64,000 nt of DNA from Mesorhizobium loti (lineage in GTDB: Bacteria > Pseudomonadota > Alphaproteobacteria > Rhizobiales > Rhizobiaceae): the NCBI RefSeq assembly GCF_003148495.1, contig NZ_QGGH01000001.1, positions 1,198,347 to 1,262,346 on the forward strand. Direction: 5' to 3'. This document shows positions 17,146 to 25,260 of the stretch, one piece after another. The stretch's first letter is position 1. Every line of letters begins with the position of its first letter. Position numbers and translations under genes: made by a program. The notes beneath the pieces were generated by a model. It had not been told where the DNA came from, made no database searches, and saw only the letters and a program-made list of their open reading frames with translations.

Positions 17146-18171
17146 ATGAAGGCGGCACGACTCTACGGACCCGGCGATCTGCGCGTCGAGGACATCGCCG
17201 CGCCTGGCGCGCCGGATGCGGGCTGGGTGAAGCTCAGGGTCGACGCCGCCGGCATCTGCGGTTCGGACCTGCACAATTTCCGCACGGGCCAGTGGATAAG
17301 CCGGTCGCCTTCGACGGCCGGCCATGAGCTGGCCGGCACGGTGACCGCCATTGGCGCGGGCGTCGACACCGTCGCCATCGGCGACAGGGTCGTTGCCGAT
17401 TCCCGTTTCTGGTGCGGAGACTGCGCGCAATGCCAAGCCGGCAGGCGGCATCTCTGCGCGTCGCTGGGCTTCGTGGGGGAGATCTGCGACGGCGGATTTG
17501 CCGAACAGGCGGTGCTGCCCGCACGGCTTTTGCATATCATCGATGCCGGGCTCGACGAGCGGGTCGCGGCGATGGCCGAGCCGCTGGCGGTGGCGCTGCA
17601 CGCGGTGCGGCGCCTGCCGAAGGCGGCAGGCGCGGTGCTGGTCGTCGGTTGCGGGCCTATCGGCGGTCTTGCTGCGCTGCTGCTGTCGCGAACCTTCGCC
17701 GGCACCGTGCTCGTCGCCGATCGCAACCAGAACCGCTGTGCCCGCGTGGCGCGAGTGACGGGTGCGACGATTGTCGATCTGAACCGGGATGCCATTGCCG
17801 CCGCAACCGCCAATGCCCCTTTGCTCGCGGCCGTTGAGGCGACCGGCAGCATCGCGGCGCTCAATCAGCTGCTCGGCGTTCTCGATCCCGGCGGCACGGT
17901 CGCCATGGTTGGCATCTTCCATGGCCGCCTCGACATCGATCCCAACATGCTGGTCGAACGCGAAATCGGGTTGCTGGGATGCCATGCCTTTGCCGACGAA
18001 CTGCCCGAGGCCGTGCGGATGCTGGGCGACCTGAGCGAACCGCTGCTGGCGCTGATCGACCAGGAGATCGGCCTCGATGAGATTCCCGCCGCCTATCAGC
18101 GGCTGTTGGCGGGTCGCAGCGACGGCTTGAAAACAATCATCCGCATGCCGCAACCTGTCGAGCAGTCGTGA
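17146..18171 (+). CDS. Zinc-dependent medium-chain alcohol dehydrogenase
   Basis: 341 residues. Catalytic zinc residues appear in GICGSD near 37 and GHELAG near 60, the structural-zinc cysteines in CGDCAQCQAGRRHLC near 89-103, and the nucleotide fold in VVGCGPIGG near 167. It belongs to the sorbitol/threonine-type MDR family. It starts 15 bases after the HisD-like stop and ends within the GTG of the regulator region, so the three are one operon. It probably oxidises a hydroxyl of the same substrate or of its stereoisomer. Confidence 0.9.
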   Translation: MKAARLYGPGDLRVEDIAAPGAPDAGWVKLRVDAAGICGSDLHNFRTGQWISRSPSTAGHELAGTVTAIGAGVDTVAIGDRVVADSRFWCGDCAQCQAGRRHLCASLGFVGEICDGGFAEQAVLPARLLHIIDAGLDERVAAMAEPLAVALHAVRRLPKAAGAVLVVGCGPIGGLAALLLSRTFAGTVLVADRNQNRCARVARVTGATIVDLNRDAIAAATANAPLLAAVEATGSIAALNQLLGVLDPGGTVAMVGIFHGRLDIDPNMLVEREIGLLGCHAFADELPEAVRMLGDLSEPLLALIDQEIGLDEIPAAYQRLLAGRSDGLKTIIRMPQPVEQS

Positions 18172-18203
18172 TTTCCGATAAATCGCCGGAAAGGACTTTT
18201 GAA

Positions 18204-18935
18204 ATGATCACTTTGCCCGATACGGCCAGCCCTCTCTACGAGAAGGTGAAGGACTACATCCTGTCGAACATCGGAACGGGCCGGTGGGGCAAGGATCGCA
18301 AGCTGCCGTCCGAAAATGAGTTGGTGGCGTCGCTCGGCGTGTCGCGGATGACGGTTCACCGGGCCCTCAGGGAGCTGACCTCGGCGGGGTTTCTGATCCG
18401 GCTGCAAGGTGTGGGAACCTTCATCGCGCCACCGCGGCCGCAATCGACGCTGATCGAGATCAACAACATCGCAGCCGAGATTGTCGAGCGCGGCAACAGG
18501 CATCGTTCCGAAGTCCTCGTCCTCGAAACCATCATGCCGACAAAGGATCTGGCGCTGTCGTTCGAGTTCGCAAAGCGTGTCTCGATCTATCATTCCGTCG
18601 TCGTCAATTTCGAGAACGATCTGCCGGTGCAGCTCGAAGAGCGTTTCGTCAATCCGAGCCTCATCCCCGATTATGACAAGCAGGATTTTTCGAAGACGGC
18701 GACCTATGACTACCTCATGCAGAAAACCCCGGTGACCGAGGTCGAGCATATCATTTCGGCGGTCCCGGCCGATGCCGAGACAGCGCGGCATCTGGGCATC
18801 GATGTCGGCGCCTGCTGCCTTTTCCTGCACCGCCGGACCTGGACGGGCGCGGTGGTGGCGACGATCAGCAAGCTGACTTACGCCGGCAGCCGCTACTCGC
18901 TCGGCAGCCGTTATTCCCCCTCCAAAAACAGCTGA
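18204..18935 (+). CDS. GntR-family regulator, HutC subfamily
   Basis: 243 residues from the ATG at 18204, which has AAGGA eight bases upstream; a GTG at 18168 overlapping the dehydrogenase stop would add 12 residues. Residues about 10-75 are the winged helix (LPSENELVASLGVSRMTVHRALREL), and the rest is a UTRA ligand-binding domain. The N-terminal part closely follows HutC, the histidine-utilisation repressor. Four copies of a HutC-like motif lie in front of the surrounding transcription units, which makes it their probable regulator. No site lies directly before its own gene, so it is likely read from site 2. Confidence 0.9.
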   Translation: MITLPDTASPLYEKVKDYILSNIGTGRWGKDRKLPSENELVASLGVSRMTVHRALRELTSAGFLIRLQGVGTFIAPPRPQSTLIEINNIAAEIVERGNRHRSEVLVLETIMPTKDLALSFEFAKRVSIYHSVVVNFENDLPVQLEERFVNPSLIPDYDKQDFSKTATYDYLMQKTPVTEVEHIISAVPADAETARHLGIDVGACCLFLHRRTWTGAVVATISKLTYAGSRYSLGSRYSPSKNS

Positions 18936-18974
18936 TGGCAATGGGCGAATGCAGCCGGAGAGGTTCTGCTGTCA

Positions 18975-18993
18975 ATGTATATACATGTACTGA
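18975..18993 (+). promoter_or_regulatory. GntR/HutC-type motif, site 3 (before the kinase gene)
   Basis: ATGTATATACATGTACTGA matches the first 15 positions of the cluster consensus with one mismatch and diverges at the end. It contains the perfect palindrome TGTATATACA. It is 49 bases upstream of the kinase start at 19043, which supports the choice of that start over upstream codons. Confidence 0.6.
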
Positions 18994-19042
18994 TGAGAAT
19001 GATTTCGCCCTTGGCGGACGAACTGGCTGGAAGGAGCAACAG

Positions 19043-20341
19043 ATGACGCCGATACCGAGCCGCACGGCGCGGATCCGGGCGCTCGCGCAGCATGATGTTG
19101 CCGAAGCACAAAGCGCGCTGGCGGCGCTGCTGGGCGACCTGTTCGCGATGCGCCCCCGCAATGTGCGCATCAATTTCGACAAATACAGCCTCAATTCCCT
19201 GAACGGCTTCTTCGAAGACGACGGCAAGGCCTACTTCTTCAAGTTCCATCAGGAGGAACGGGAAGAGGCGATGACGGGCGAGTACTACCGCGCCGAGATC
19301 CTGTCGCGCGCTGGCCTGCCGGTCGATCAGCCGGTGCACATGTCGGCTCAGCCCGGCGAGCAGATCCTTGTCTATCACCGCCGCACGGATCCGAGATTTT
19401 CGGATGTGCTGTTCGCGCTGGATGCTCGGGATGATTCCGAGAAACGGGGTGAAGCGGTTCTCGCCGAGCGCGACCTGTCGGCCAGGCTGCTCAAGGTCTA
19501 TCTGGAGACGCTGCATCCCGTGACTGTCGAGGACATAGCGGCGGAGCCGATCCACAGGCTGTTTCATGAGCGCCTGATCGATGCCGACACACGCTTGTCG
19601 CCAGGCGGCCGGCTGGCCGACTTCTATGTCGGCAAACCGTTTGTCTTTCCCGGTTCTGAACTGGATTGGGATCAATTTTCCCAGCTGAAATTCGTCATCA
19701 ACGGCCAGCGCTATGCCAGCAGCGTCGGTGAGCTTTTCGATACCGCGGCAGTGCGCTTGCGGCCGGACCGGCTTGCCGATGCCGGCGGCGTGGTCGCGCA
19801 TGGCGATGCCCACAACGCCAATGTCTGGTACACGGCGAAGGCGGGAAGGGCGGAGCTGTCCTTCTTCGATCCCGCCTTTGCCGGCTCGCATATCCCGACG
19901 CTGCTGGCGGAGGTGAAGGCGACGTTCCACAACATCTTCGCCCATCCGTTCTGGCTCTATGATCCGGCGGCCGCGACCGAGGCATTCCGCGCCCAGGCGC
20001 GGCTGGACGGAAACCTGCTCCATGTCGACACCGACTGGGACCTGAGCCCTGTCCGCCGCGATCTGCTGGAGGTCAAGGCGACAGCGCTGTGGCAGCCATT
20101 GCTGCTGGAGCTCAAACGGCGCGGCATGCTTCCGGTCGATTGGCGCGCGGTGCTGCGGGCGGGCCTTTTCTTGTCGCCGACGCTGGTCATGAACCTGCGC
20201 GCCGGCGCGCGCAGCCACACGCCGGTCTCCTCCCTCATTGCCTTTTCAGTCGCCGTCATGGTCGGTAGCGAGCCCGTTGCCGGGGCCGATCGGGTGACCG
20301 CTTTCCTCGACCGGATCGATCCGGAAAAGCGTGAAAATTGA
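19043..20341 (+). CDS. Phosphotransferase of the APH/choline-kinase fold
   Basis: 432 residues from the ATG at 19043, six bases after AAGGAG. An ATP-binding lysine is visible at 67 in AYFFKFHQ, the Brenner catalytic motif HGDAHNAN at 253-260, and the metal-binding FFDPAF at 274-279, so it looks like an active small-molecule kinase. Known relatives phosphorylate aminoglycosides, choline, homoserine or hydroxylysine. It lies between the regulator and the importer and is flanked by two operator-like motifs. I infer that it phosphorylates the imported compound or a pathway intermediate. The substrate is unknown. Confidence 0.8.
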   Translation: MTPIPSRTARIRALAQHDVAEAQSALAALLGDLFAMRPRNVRINFDKYSLNSLNGFFEDDGKAYFFKFHQEEREEAMTGEYYRAEILSRAGLPVDQPVHMSAQPGEQILVYHRRTDPRFSDVLFALDARDDSEKRGEAVLAERDLSARLLKVYLETLHPVTVEDIAAEPIHRLFHERLIDADTRLSPGGRLADFYVGKPFVFPGSELDWDQFSQLKFVINGQRYASSVGELFDTAAVRLRPDRLADAGGVVAHGDAHNANVWYTAKAGRAELSFFDPAFAGSHIPTLLAEVKATFHNIFAHPFWLYDPAAATEAFRAQARLDGNLLHVDTDWDLSPVRRDLLEVKATALWQPLLLELKRRGMLPVDWRAVLRAGLFLSPTLVMNLRAGARSHTPVSSLIAFSVAVMVGSEPVAGADRVTAFLDRIDPEKREN

Positions 20342-20352
20342 GTCTGTCCAAC

Positions 20353-20371
20353 TTGTATATGCATGTATGTA
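20353..20371 (+). promoter_or_regulatory. GntR/HutC-type motif, site 4 (before the importer operon)
   Basis: TTGTATATGCATGTATGTA is a perfect match to the cluster consensus. It ends eight bases before the -35 box of the candidate importer promoter, so it could block polymerase or act from upstream. Confidence 0.7.
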
Positions 20372-20379
20372 TTTTAGCC

Positions 20380-20408
20380 TTGACATCCGCTCCCGCTGAC
20401 GCTGAAAT
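20380..20408 (+). promoter_or_regulatory. Candidate sigma-70 promoter of the importer operon
   Basis: TTGACA (20380-20385) is followed after 17 bases by TGAAAT (20403-20408), four of six matches. It would produce a leader of about 120 bases before the binding-protein gene at 20539. Confidence 0.55.
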
Positions 20409-20485
20409 ATCCTCGCACTTCACCATGAAGTGGCAGGTAAGACGCCGAGGCACAGTGCCGCAAGAGCAGAAACCCGCAGTCTCAC

Positions 20486-20519
20486 CAGACCGGCTACCTG
20501 GGTTAGAAAAAGCGGTCTG
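20486..20519 (+). other. Leader hairpin before the importer binding-protein gene
   Basis: CAGACCG (20486-20492) pairs with CGGTCTG (20513-20519) across 20 bases. A smaller stem, GTCT/AGAC at 20479-20490, uses the same left arm, so the two are exclusive. The structure ends seven bases before the ribosome-binding region. Function is unknown. Confidence 0.35.
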
Positions 20520-20538
20520 ATCATCAAGGGGAACAAAG

Positions 20539-21549
20539 ATGATGCGTAACCTAACAGGACAATTTCGCGCGCTCGTGATGGCCGCCGCCATCGGGCTCGC
20601 CGCTGCTCCAGCAGCCCACGCGGCCGATGCGGCCATTCCCACCACGCCCGAGGCAGGATCGTTCAAGATCGGCATCGAGCCCTGGCTTGGCTATGGCCAG
20701 TGGCATGTCGCCGAGGCCAAGGCGCTGTTCAAGGCAAACGGGCTGAGCGACGTCCAGATCGTCAATTTCGCCGAGGACAAGGACATCAACGCAGCACTTG
20801 CAAGCGGCCAGCTCGACGCCGCCAACATCGCCACCCACACGGCGATGGGCATGGTGGCGGCCGGCCTGCCGGTGAAGATCGTGCTGCTGCTCGACGTCTC
20901 CATGACCGCCGACGCCATCATCGCCGGTAAGGACGTCACCTCCATCGCGGACCTCAAGGGCAAGCAGGTCGCCTTCGAGGAAGGCACGACGAGCGACATC
21001 CTGCTCAAATACGCACTCGCCAGGAACGGCATGTCGATCGACGACGTGAAGCCGGTTCCGATGCCGGCTTCCGACGCCGGCAGCGCCTTGATCGCCGGCC
21101 AGGTGCCGGTCGCGGTGACCTATGAACCCTACCTCACCGTCGCCATGGCGCAGAACAAGGATCTCAAGCTGCTGTTCACCGCCGGCGAGGATCCCGGCCT
21201 GATCAGCGACGTGCTGGTGGTGCGTGACGAGGTGATCAAGTCGCGACCCGGCCAGGTGCTGGCCATGATCAAGAGCTGGGACGCGGCGCTCAAGGATTAC
21301 AATGCCGACACGCCCGGTGGGCGCGCCATCATCGCCAAGGCTGTCGGCTCGGACGTCAAGGATCTCAACACCGCCTTCGACGGCGTGCGCTACTATTCGC
21401 TCGCCGAAAACAAGACGGCGCTGACCGGCGACTTCACCACCAAGACCTTCGCCGATGTCGAAGCGGCCGCCAAGAACGCCAAGTTGCTGCAGGCCGATGT
21501 GACGCCGGAGCAGATGATCGACCCGTCCTTCGTCAAGGCGGCGGAATGA
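20539..21549 (+). CDS. Substrate-binding protein of a nitrate/sulfonate/taurine-type ABC importer (SsuA/TauA family)
   Basis: 336 residues. A signal peptide ends near residue 29 (AHAAD). The mature part begins FKIGIEPWLGYGQW and has ALASGQLDAANIATHTAMGM and VAFEEGTTSDILL, typical of the NMT1/SsuA family that binds sulfonates, taurine, pyrimidine precursors or related anions. Presence in a cluster with HpsN-like enzymes makes a sulfonate plausible, but the family is too broad to decide. Confidence 0.9.
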   Translation: MMRNLTGQFRALVMAAAIGLAAAPAAHAADAAIPTTPEAGSFKIGIEPWLGYGQWHVAEAKALFKANGLSDVQIVNFAEDKDINAALASGQLDAANIATHTAMGMVAAGLPVKIVLLLDVSMTADAIIAGKDVTSIADLKGKQVAFEEGTTSDILLKYALARNGMSIDDVKPVPMPASDAGSALIAGQVPVAVTYEPYLTVAMAQNKDLKLLFTAGEDPGLISDVLVVRDEVIKSRPGQVLAMIKSWDAALKDYNADTPGGRAIIAKAVGSDVKDLNTAFDGVRYYSLAENKTALTGDFTTKTFADVEAAAKNAKLLQADVTPEQMIDPSFVKAAE

Positions 21550-21565
21550 CCAAGGCCGGATCGCG

Positions 21566-22441
21566 GTGGTGACGCAGATGCCGGGGGAGCGTCCCGCTCA
21601 AACGGATCCGGCTCGTCCTACATCGGAGCCGGTCACGAAACCGGCGAGGCGCCGCCGATCCTCCGGGATCGGCGTGCCCATCGCCAGGTCGCGCTTCCTG
21701 ACCATCGCGGTGGCCGTCTTTGTCGGGCTCGGCCTTGCCTGGTGGGCGGCGACCGGACTGGGATTGGTAAAGGCGATCTTCCTGCCGTCGCCGGGCAGTG
21801 TCGCTATGCAGATCGCCAAGCTCGCGGCCGACGGCACGTTGTGGCTGGACCTCAAAGCCTCGATGTACCGCATCTCCATCGGCTTCCTCATCGCCTCGGC
21901 CCTGTCGATACCGATCGGCGTGCTGATCGGCAGTTTCCGCTCCTGGGAAGCGGCCATCGAGCCGCTGGTGGATTTCATCCGCTACATGCCGGTCGTCGCT
22001 TTCGTGCCGCTCTCCATCCTGTGGGCGGGCACCGGCGATTCGCAGAAGTTCCTGATCATCTTCATCGGCACCTTCTTCCAGCAGGTGCTGATGATCATGG
22101 ACAATGTGAAACGGGTTCCCGCCGATTTCATCGGCCTTGGGCGCACGCTCGGCCTGCCGGACCGCAAGATCCTGACGCGCATCGTCGTGCCCAGTGCCTT
22201 GCCGGGCATCTGGGATACGCTGCGCATCAGCCTGGGCTGGGCATGGACCTGGCTGGTGCTGGCCGAACTTGTCGCGGCGACATCGGGGCTGGGCTATCGC
22301 ATCACCGTGTCGCAGCGCTATTTCCAGACCAACACCATCATCGGCTACATCCTGCTGCTTGGCCTGCTCGGCCTCATCACCGACCAGGTGATGAAGGCGT
22401 TGGAAAAGGTGCTGTTCAAGCAAGAGGGCCGCTCGCAATGA
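21566..22441 (+). CDS. ABC importer permease (SsuC/TauC-like)
   Basis: 291 residues with a polar 45-residue N-terminus and six hydrophobic segments. The permease loop GLGRTLGLPDRKILTRIVVPSALPG is near residue 190. The GTG at 21566 is used; an ATG four codons later is equally possible. It follows the binding-protein gene by 16 bases and precedes the ATPase by ten. Confidence 0.9.
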   Translation: MVTQMPGERPAQTDPARPTSEPVTKPARRRRSSGIGVPIARSRFLTIAVAVFVGLGLAWWAATGLGLVKAIFLPSPGSVAMQIAKLAADGTLWLDLKASMYRISIGFLIASALSIPIGVLIGSFRSWEAAIEPLVDFIRYMPVVAFVPLSILWAGTGDSQKFLIIFIGTFFQQVLMIMDNVKRVPADFIGLGRTLGLPDRKILTRIVVPSALPGIWDTLRISLGWAWTWLVLAELVAATSGLGYRITVSQRYFQTNTIIGYILLLGLLGLITDQVMKALEKVLFKQEGRSQ

Positions 22442-22451
22442 GGTCCAGCCG

Positions 22452-23234
22452 ATGAGCCCCCCCAAATTGCGGATCGCCGGTCTCCACAAGAGCTTCGGCA
22501 CCGGCGAGCGGCGCACGGAAGTGCTGCGCGATATCAACCTCGATCTTGCCGACAACGAGTTTGTCTCCCTGGTCGGCACGTCGGGCTGCGGCAAGAGCAC
22601 GCTGCTGTCGATCGTGGCCGGGTTGCAGGACTTCGACGCCGGCGATCTCAGCATCGATGGCGCGCCGATCCTGCAGCCGGGTCTCGACCGTGGTGTCGTC
22701 TTCCAGTCCTACACGCTGCTTCCCTGGCTGACGGCGCGGCAGAACATCGAGTTTGCCCTCAAGGCGGCGGGTTATGATCGCGCGGCCTGCCGCAGGATCG
22801 CGCTGGAGCATCTCGAACTCGTCAAGCTCTCCGGTAGCGCCGACCGCTATCCGGCCGAACTCTCGGGCGGCATGAAACAGCGCGTCGCCATTGCGCGTGC
22901 GCTTTCCTATCGGCCCAAGATGCTGTTGATGGATGAGCCCTTCGGCGCGCTCGATGCCTTGACCCGGCATCAGATGCAGGAACTGCTGACCCAGATCTGG
23001 GAGGAACACAGGTTGACCGTCCTGTTTGTTACCCATGACGTTGAGGAAGCCGTCTATCTGTCGGACCGGATCGTCGTCATGGGCATCGGCCCGGGGCGCA
23101 TCACGCAGACCTTCAACGTCGACATCGAGCGCCCGCGCCGCGAAGAGGTGATGGAAAGCCCTGCGTTCATGGATCTGCAGCGCGGCGTGCACAAGGCCAT
23201 CCGCGAGGGTTCAAAACGCCCCGAAATGGCGTAA
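22452..23234 (+). CDS. ABC importer ATP-binding protein (SsuB/TauB-like)
   Basis: 260 residues. Walker A GTSGCGKST is near 38, the Q-loop VVFQSYTLLPW near 80, signature LSGGMKQR near 136 and Walker B MLLMDEPFGALD near 156. All catalytic elements are intact. It ends the importer operon and is convergent with the exporter genes after only 36 bases, without an obvious terminator. Confidence 0.93.
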   Translation: MSPPKLRIAGLHKSFGTGERRTEVLRDINLDLADNEFVSLVGTSGCGKSTLLSIVAGLQDFDAGDLSIDGAPILQPGLDRGVVFQSYTLLPWLTARQNIEFALKAAGYDRAACRRIALEHLELVKLSGSADRYPAELSGGMKQRVAIARALSYRPKMLLMDEPFGALDALTRHQMQELLTQIWEEHRLTVLFVTHDVEEAVYLSDRIVVMGIGPGRITQTFNVDIERPRREEVMESPAFMDLQRGVHKAIREGSKRPEMA

Positions 23235-23270
23235 GCGCCCGCGGTCACTTGCCGGCTCTCGGGGCACCAA

Positions 23271-25163
23271 TCACGTCGCCTTGCCGACTGCCGCTTCCAG
23301 TTCCAGCTCGCCTTCGGAAATATCGTCGAACGAGGCGTAGTTCATGTTGTAGAGGCGGGCGTAGAGGCCTTTTCTTGCCATCAGCTGTTCGTGGTTGCCG
23401 CTTTCGACGATCTCGCCATTCTGCAGCACGATGATGCGGTCGGCGCCGCGGATGGTGGCCAGACGGTGGGCGATGACCAGCCCGGTGCGGCCTTCCAGCA
23501 GGGTGATCAGCGCCTTCTGGATCAGCATCTCGGTGTAGGAATCGATGCTGGCCGTGGCTTCGTCGAGCACCAGGATCTTTGCATCGGCGACGAGTGCGCG
23601 CGCAAAACTGATCAGCTGGCGCTGGCCGAGCGAGAGGTTGCCGCCGCGCTGCTCGAGTTCGGTGTCGTAGCCATCGGGCAGGTTCTCGATGAAATCGTGC
23701 GCGCCAACGGCCTGTGCGGCGCGAACCACTTCCTCGCGGCTGGCTGATGTCTTGTGGTAGCGGATGTTTTCCAGCACCGAGCCTGAGAACAGGAACGGCT
23801 CCTGCAGGACCATCGCGACCTGATCGCCGAGCGAATCCTGGGTGAGGTCACGCACATCGTGGCCGCCGACCAGGACCTCACCCGACCAGACGTCGTAGAA
23901 GCGGTGCACCAGCGCCATCGAGCTCGACTTGCCCGACCCGGTCGGGCCGACAAGGGCTACGGTCTCGCCCGGATTGACGCGAAAGGAGATGTTCTTCAGC
24001 ACCGGCTGGTTCGGCCTATAGCCGAAGGTGACGTTCCTGAACTCGACCGAGCCGTCCATGTCGCGCGACAGCGCCACCGCACCTTGCCTGTCGCTGACGT
24101 CGACCGGCACGTCGAGCACTTCGGAGATGCGCTGGCCCGAAGCCATGGCACGCTGCATGACGCTGTATTGCATGGTCAGCGAGCGGATCGGGTCGAAGAA
24201 GCGCTGGATATAGAACAGGAACGCCACCATGACGCCGATGTCGAGGCTGTGCGAGAGCACCATCGAACCGCCGACGACAATGACGGTGGCCATGGCGATG
24301 CCGGTCAGCGTGTCGACGATCGGCACCATCACCTGCGCGTATTTCGCCGAGGTCAGATGGGCATTGAGATTGGCCAGCACCTTCTCGTCGTAGAGGTCGA
24401 AATTGACGTGCTGGCGTTCGAGGCTCTGCACGGTGCGCACGCCATGGATGCCTTCGGCCAGCGCGCCGTTGGCGATAGAGTTGGTTTCGTGCGCGGCCAT
24501 GAAGGCGACCTTGGCGCGCGGCAGCCAGAACAGGCGCACGATGAACAGCACCGGCATGGTCGACAACGTCAGCAGGCCGAGCCGGAAATCGAGCCACAAA
24601 AGCACGCTGACGATACCGAACAACAGCACGATGTCGCCCACCGACATGACAGATGTCTCGAGGAATTCCTGCATCGAATTGACGTCGCCCTGCAGGCGCG
24701 ACATCAGCCGGCCGACCTCGGTCTTGTCCATGAAGCTCAGCGAGACCCGTTGCAGGTGGCTGAACATGGCGCGGCGCAGGTCGGACAGCACATTCTCGGC
24801 CACCTTGCCGACGACGCTTTCCTGCACATAGCTGGCGGCGTAGTTGATGAGGATGATCACCGTGAAAGCGCCGATCGCGGCGATCATCACCGACTGGTCG
24901 AGCCTGCCCGCCGTCATGCCGTGGTCGATGGCGTAGCGGATGACCAGCGGGATCGCCAATTGCGTCAGCGTGAACACCAGAATCGCGGCGACCGAGATGA
25001 AGATCCGGCTCTGATACGGCTTCACGAAGCTCCAGATGCGCCTGACGATGCGCGGGTCGTAGGCCTTGCCGAAGACCTCTTCCTCGTCACGATGCGAGCC
25101 GACCACGGCTTTTGTTGGCCGGCCGCTGGTGTCTTCCTTGTCGTCGTCGCTTTGTGTCGACAT
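23271..25163 (-). CDS. ABC exporter half-transporter A (TMD-NBD), heterodimer partner
   Basis: About 630 residues from the ATG at 25163. Residues about 50-330 hold six membrane spans of the type-1 exporter fold, and residues about 370-610 form the ATPase: Walker A GPTGSGKSS, Walker B ILVLDEATASID with the catalytic glutamate, and H-loop VIAHRL. The signature reads LSLGQ instead of LSGGQ. This degenerate signature complements the altered Walker B of the partner encoded upstream. Such exporters move drugs, lipids or peptides; the substrate is unknown. Confidence 0.9.
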   Translation of the reverse strand: MSTQSDDDKEDTSGRPTKAVVGSHRDEEEVFGKAYDPRIVRRIWSFVKPYQSRIFISVAAILVFTLTQLAIPLVIRYAIDHGMTAGRLDQSVMIAAIGAFTVIILINYAASYVQESVVGKVAENVLSDLRRAMFSHLQRVSLSFMDKTEVGRLMSRLQGDVNSMQEFLETSVMSVGDIVLLFGIVSVLLWLDFRLGLLTLSTMPVLFIVRLFWLPRAKVAFMAAHETNSIANGALAEGIHGVRTVQSLERQHVNFDLYDEKVLANLNAHLTSAKYAQVMVPIVDTLTGIAMATVIVVGGSMVLSHSLDIGVMVAFLFYIQRFFDPIRSLTMQYSVMQRAMASGQRISEVLDVPVDVSDRQGAVALSRDMDGSVEFRNVTFGYRPNQPVLKNISFRVNPGETVALVGPTGSGKSSSMALVHRFYDVWSGEVLVGGHDVRDLTQDSLGDQVAMVLQEPFLFSGSVLENIRYHKTSASREEVVRAAQAVGAHDFIENLPDGYDTELEQRGGNLSLGQRQLISFARALVADAKILVLDEATASIDSYTEMLIQKALITLLEGRTGLVIAHRLATIRGADRIIVLQNGEIVESGNHEQLMARKGLYARLYNMNYASFDDISEGELELEAAVGKAT

Positions 25164-25202
25164 CACGCGGCTCTATCTCTTTAGTTTTGACGCAATTCCC
25201 AA

Positions 25203-25260
25203 GGGAAAGCGCTACGCGCTTTTCCCGGGAAAACCGGTTTCCACTTTTCCTGGAATTGCT
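25203..25260. repeat. Palindrome-rich short repeat
   Basis: This stretch stacks an imperfect hairpin GGGAAAGCGC/GCGCTTTTCCC, the perfect 14-bp palindrome TTTTCCCGGGAAAA at 25220-25233 and AACCGGTT at 25232-25239, then TTCCACTTTTCCTGGAATTGC. From memory it resembles short palindromic repeats common in rhizobial intergenic regions. Here it extends into the 3' end of the upstream exporter gene. Confidence 0.5.
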
